Shown: piece after piece, positions 33,666 to 34,454 of the stretch | How the letters are laid out: each line of letters opens with the position of its first letter | Numbering within the stretch: the first letter of the stretch is position 1 | Origin: Candidatus Nitrosomaritimum aestuariumsis | GTDB lineage: Archaea > Thermoproteota > Nitrososphaeria > Nitrososphaerales > Nitrosopumilaceae | DNA length: 34,454 nt | NCBI GenBank assembly: GCA_013867335.1 | Contig: JACEMX010000146.1 | Span: 1-34,454, forward strand | Direction: 5' to 3' | The notes under the pieces: generated by a model | Told to the model about the DNA's origin: nothing | The model's input: only the letters and a program-made list of their open reading frames with translations | The model's database searches: none | Program-made: the position numbers and the translations under genes

Positions 33666-33821
33666 TTGCAATGCAGTATTTCAGAATGTAAATCAAAGGC
33701 AATTCAACCAGTAAAAATTGGTTTTAAGGAGACAAGAAATCTTTGTGATTATCACTATAATTTGTTTAAAAATAAAGACAAAGAGCATACTCCCAATTTC
33801 AATAAAGCCTCTAATTTGTAA
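33666..33821 (+). CDS. Putative small zinc-finger protein
   Basis: About 51 residues from TTG 33666; TTG 33618 would give 67. The N-terminus QCSISECKSK provides a Cys-x4-Cys pair, and RNLCDYHYNLF provides Cys-x2-His about 20 residues later. The spacing suits a single zinc site. A basic, low-complexity tail follows. Such small zinc-finger proteins are common in archaea, where they may bind nucleic acid or partner proteins. The reading frame and promoter are plausible but not conclusive. Confidence 0.5.
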   Translation: MQCSISECKSKAIQPVKIGFKETRNLCDYHYNLFKNKDKEHTPNFNKASNL

Positions 33822-33859
33822 AAAATTTCAAATTTTAGAACTTTGGAATTATTGAAAGA

Positions 33860-33867
33860 TTTAACAT
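33860..33867 (+). promoter_or_regulatory. TATA-like element of the lysine-rich protein gene
   Basis: TTTAACAT is centred about 25 nt before ATG 33889. Confidence 0.4.
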
Positions 33868-33888
33868 CTACTCTTTTTCATCTAATTT

Positions 33889-34362
33889 ATGGCAGCCAAG
33901 AAGGCAAAAGTACAAAAAAAGAAACCTGCTAAAAAAACTACTACCAAACCAAAAAAGCAGGCAAGTGCATCTCCTAAACGAACTGAGTTTGATAAGGCCT
34001 GGAAAGACTACAATTCAGCCTTAGATATGTGGAAAGAATCACTTGCACAATGGCAAAAAGCCACAAATGAGACACTTATGACTTATCATGATGCCTGTCA
34101 ACGTGCATTAGAATCTGACGCAGAATTATTGAAAAAAGTAAGTTCAAGTTGGGAACAAACATGGGAAGAAATTGGTCCTGAATACATTAAACAACAAAAT
34201 AAAATGATTGAAAACATTTTCAAGGAAACCAATATTGATTCAATGAAAAAATTCAATGATCAGTGGGAAAAATTTCTCAGTACATCCGGAGATGATTCTA
34301 TTAAGGCATATCAAGAAGCAATAAAACGATTTAATGAAACTTGGAAATCAGCTCAAGTATAA
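33889..34362 (+). CDS. Lysine-rich-tailed, all-helical phasin-like protein
   Basis: 157 residues in two parts. Residues 1-32 are a Lys/Ala/Thr/Pro-rich tail (KKAKVQKKKPAKKTTTKP) like histone H1 or other DNA-binding tails. Residues 33-157 are long amphipathic helices rich in Trp and Gln (DKAWKDYNSALDMWKESLAQ, SSWEQTWEEIGPEYIK, RFNETWKSAQ), reminiscent of phasins or bacterial polyester-synthase partner proteins. No catalytic motif is seen. Possible roles are chromatin association or granule-surface binding; neither is shown. It is convergent with the gene at the right edge. Confidence 0.75.
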   Translation: MAAKKAKVQKKKPAKKTTTKPKKQASASPKRTEFDKAWKDYNSALDMWKESLAQWQKATNETLMTYHDACQRALESDAELLKKVSSSWEQTWEEIGPEYIKQQNKMIENIFKETNIDSMKKFNDQWEKFLSTSGDDSIKAYQEAIKRFNETWKSAQV

Positions 34363-34364
34363 TT

Positions 34365-34454
34365 TTAATTTTCTAGAGATTCTAATTCTGCTATTTGTTT
34401 TTCAAGCTGTTCTAGTCTAGCAATCTGTTCTGGTGTGGCTTCTTCTGGTTCTGG
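34365..34454 (-). CDS. C-terminal end of an unidentified coiled-coil protein (partial)
   Basis: The last 29 residues of a minus-strand gene whose body is right of the window. They read as Pro/Glu-rich (PEPEEATPEQ) then a heptad-like helix (IARLEQLEKQIAELESLEN) before TAA. The reading frame is open to the edge. Its stop lies 2 nt from the stop of the lysine-rich protein gene. Too little is present to assign a family. Confidence 0.6.
   Translation of the reverse strand, partial: PEPEEATPEQIARLEQLEKQIAELESLEN

Overview
The window is AT-rich archaeal DNA, almost entirely coding, and looks like a marine ammonia-oxidising thaumarchaeon (Nitrosopumilus-like). Archaeal markers include a thermosome subunit, ribosomal proteins L44e and S27e, exosome subunit Csl4, Dph2, TiaS, archaeal-type CobY, MptE and an intron-containing initiator tRNA. 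Many transcription units have a TATA-like box centred about 24-28 nt before the start codon. This suggests widespread leaderless transcription, often from GTG or TTG starts. I see no insertion sequence, prophage, CRISPR array or island of unusual composition. No gene-free stretch exceeds 300 bases; the longest, about 175 bases (9017-9190), holds the tRNA.

Region 1 (1-9016, minus strand): a PQQ-type sugar dehydrogenase-like membrane protein and a class II-like HMG-CoA reductase lie upstream of a compact histidine operon, hisG-hisD-hisC-HAD phosphatase-hisB-hisH-hisA-hisF. Most genes overlap by 1-4 nt, and hisF runs off the left edge. The HAD enzyme is a good candidate for the histidinol-phosphatase step.

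Region 2 (9017-15202): initiator tRNA-Met with an apparent 15-nt D-loop intron, tiaS, dph2, a TPR protein, a crotonyl-CoA-reductase-like zinc dehydrogenase, csl4, pheA and a small membrane protein.

Region 3 (15238-26577): guanine nucleotide synthesis (guaB, guaA), pterin synthesis (a folP-like gene and a divergent mptE), several small proteins (PNPOx-like, DUF2024-like and unknowns), a ROK kinase, a thermosome subunit, a divergent adenine deaminase, and the L44e-S27e pair.

Region 4 (26560-30736, minus strand): a five-gene operon for late cobalamin assembly, cobD-cobQ-cbiB-cobS-cobY. Its CobQ is short and has no glutamine amidotransferase domain.

Region 5 (30819-34454): aspartate-semialdehyde dehydrogenase, an Lrp/AsnC regulator with no ATG, GTG or TTG start (probable ACG start behind an AGGTG ribosome-binding site), heme o synthase, and small lineage-type proteins. 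A C-terminal gene fragment lies at the right edge.

The observations most worth following up are the D-loop tRNA intron, the ACG-started regulator, the amidotransferase-less CobQ, the HAD enzyme in the his operon, the reductase that could serve CO2 fixation, and the altered active-site motifs of the adenine deaminase homologue.
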